This document shows, in pieces, positions 63,455 through 64,000 of a DNA stretch of 64,000 bases. The translations under genes were made by a program, and so were the position numbers. How positions within the stretch are numbered: the stretch's first letter is position 1; every line of letters starts with the position of its first letter. This DNA is from Cyclobacteriaceae bacterium. Lineage in GTDB: Bacteria; Bacteroidota; Bacteroidia; Cytophagales; Cyclobacteriaceae. Where the stretch lies: contig JAFIEV010000067.1 of NCBI GenBank assembly GCA_020832305.1, positions 124,001-188,000 on the forward strand, written 5' to 3'. The notes beneath the pieces were generated by a model that worked only from the letters and a program-made list of their open reading frames with translations, did not search any database and had not been told where the DNA came from.

Positions 63455-64000
63455 TTAAAATTTGTATCTGACGAAGGCTTCTATGGCTTCATATTCTGTC
63501 AGCCCCAGCTGATCATACAATCTGGCTGTTTCGTGATTTCGATCTTCTGCACGCTGCCAGAACTCCCGGTTGTCGTTTCCGGGAAATACCGGGCTGTCTT
63601 TCTGCGATTGATGCTTGAAGATCGCCATTCTTTTGCGCAGAAGCTCAGCGGGACTAATGGGTACGGCCATTTCAATTTCTTCAATTTCCCATTCGTGCCA
63701 GGCGCCGCGATACAGCCAAACATAGCAATCTTTCAGCCAATCCTCTCCCTGTGCTTTAAGCCTTTCTATGGCAGCGAAAACGGCATCCAGACAAACGCGA
63801 TGTGTCCCGTGCGGATCTCTTAAATCTCCAGCCGCAAATATCTGATGTGGTTTAATACTTTGCAGAAGCTCCATAACAAGCTTTATATCCTGCTCACCTA
63901 CAGGCATTTTCTTTACCTGTCCGGTTTCATAAAAAGGCAGATTCATAAAATGCACATTTTCTTCCTTTATACCACAGTACCTTGCAGCGGCACTGGCCTC
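63455..64000 (-). CDS. nagB: Glucosamine-6-phosphate deaminase-like protein, C-terminal PIG-L/LmbE part, 5' truncated
   Basis: The frame is open to the right edge (EASAAARYCGIKEENVHF at the edge), so about 182 C-terminal residues are seen. KPHQIFAAGDLRDPHGTHRVCLDAVFAA, DCYVWLYRGAWHEWEIEEIEMAVP and FKHQSQKD with EFWQRAEDRN correspond to the long Bacteroidota NagB proteins, in which a NagB deaminase is fused to a PIG-L/LmbE deacetylase-like domain. Only the LmbE-type part is here. The N-terminal deaminase half lies outside the window, so the NagB name is inferred. The full protein probably uses glucosamine-6-phosphate from peptidoglycan or chitin recycling. Confidence 0.82.
   Translation of the reverse strand, partial: EASAAARYCGIKEENVHFMNLPFYETGQVKKMPVGEQDIKLVMELLQSIKPHQIFAAGDLRDPHGTHRVCLDAVFAAIERLKAQGEDWLKDCYVWLYRGAWHEWEIEEIEMAVPISPAELLRKRMAIFKHQSQKDSPVFPGNDNREFWQRAEDRNHETARLYDQLGLTEYEAIEAFVRYKF

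Noticed and set aside
1-64000. CRISPR arrays, insertion sequences, prophage or rRNA genes
   Set aside because: No regularly spaced repeats, transposase, integrase or phage structural motifs, or rRNA-like stretches were seen on either strand.

Overview
The window is ordinary chromosomal DNA of a Bacteroidota bacterium, probably near the Saprospiria/Chitinophagia. This rests on several signs: promoters of the Bacteroidota type (TTTG, about 19 bases, TAnnTTTG), few Shine-Dalgarno sequences, two proteins with type IX secretion C-terminal domains, a DUF5686 protein, a DnaG primase without zinc ligands, a NagB-type protein ending in a PIG-L/LmbE domain, and the miaB / sigma-54 activator / lptE / secG gene order. 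I found no prophage, transposase, CRISPR array or large foreign island. Base composition looks even, and most genes are housekeeping or envelope functions.

Layout. 1-9.4 kb: the end of a bicarbonate-transporter-like permease, an Omp85-type barrel, DoxX, a lipoprotein, pabB, a thioredoxin-TPR protein, a DUF5686 outer-membrane protein and an RluA pseudouridine synthase. 9.4-16 kb: a PhoR/PhoB-like two-component pair, DUF3108, a membrane-anchored zinc peptidase, recA and an ABC permease. 16-23 kb: mpl, a DnaQ-like exonuclease, an OtsA-OtsB trehalose fusion and a convergent GH15 glucoamylase-like gene. 23-29.7 kb: M48 and M23 peptidases, a fumarylacetoacetase-like protein, bcp, two tandem tRNA-like genes, a K+ channel and sucD. 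29.7-32.4 kb: rplM-rpsI-rpsB-tsf. 32.8-37.8 kb: a secreted toroid-like protein, a small membrane protein and an NfeD/flotillin pair. 37.8-44.8 kb: miaB, sigma-54 activator, lptE, a TPR-like protein, secG and rpsA. 44.8-54.2 kb, mostly minus strand: a structured RNA candidate, fabH, a T9SS cargo, a PASTA protein, ddl, an M43 protease, nifU-like and mrp. 54.4-64 kb: dnaG, an esterase-like gene, an exported sugar-acid type cassette (RraA-like, BASS transporter, MR/MLE enzyme, Gfo/Idh/MocA), hsp20, and the end of a NagB-LmbE gene.

The most unusual object is a tandem pair of 125-nt minus-strand RNAs at 27014-27290. Each folds as a complete cloverleaf with a 56-nt variable region. The two copies differ by compensating changes in both the acceptor stem and the variable-arm stem, so the structure is under selection. 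Their bodies look like class II (Leu/Ser) tRNAs, yet the anticodon loop reads GUC (Asp) with U at position 37. Two other RNA features deserve attention: a long irregular hairpin RNA candidate ending in a terminator at 44848-45066 (possibly 6S-like), and a three-hairpin leader in front of rpsA.

Functional links. Peptidoglycan and envelope genes (mpl, ddl, PASTA, M23, lptE, secG, fabH) are scattered among translation and replication genes. mrp and the NifU-like gene form an Fe-S pair. OtsAB and GH15 form a trehalose/alpha-glucan pair sharing one bidirectional terminator. All function calls come from reading the translated sequences and recognising families; no database search was run.
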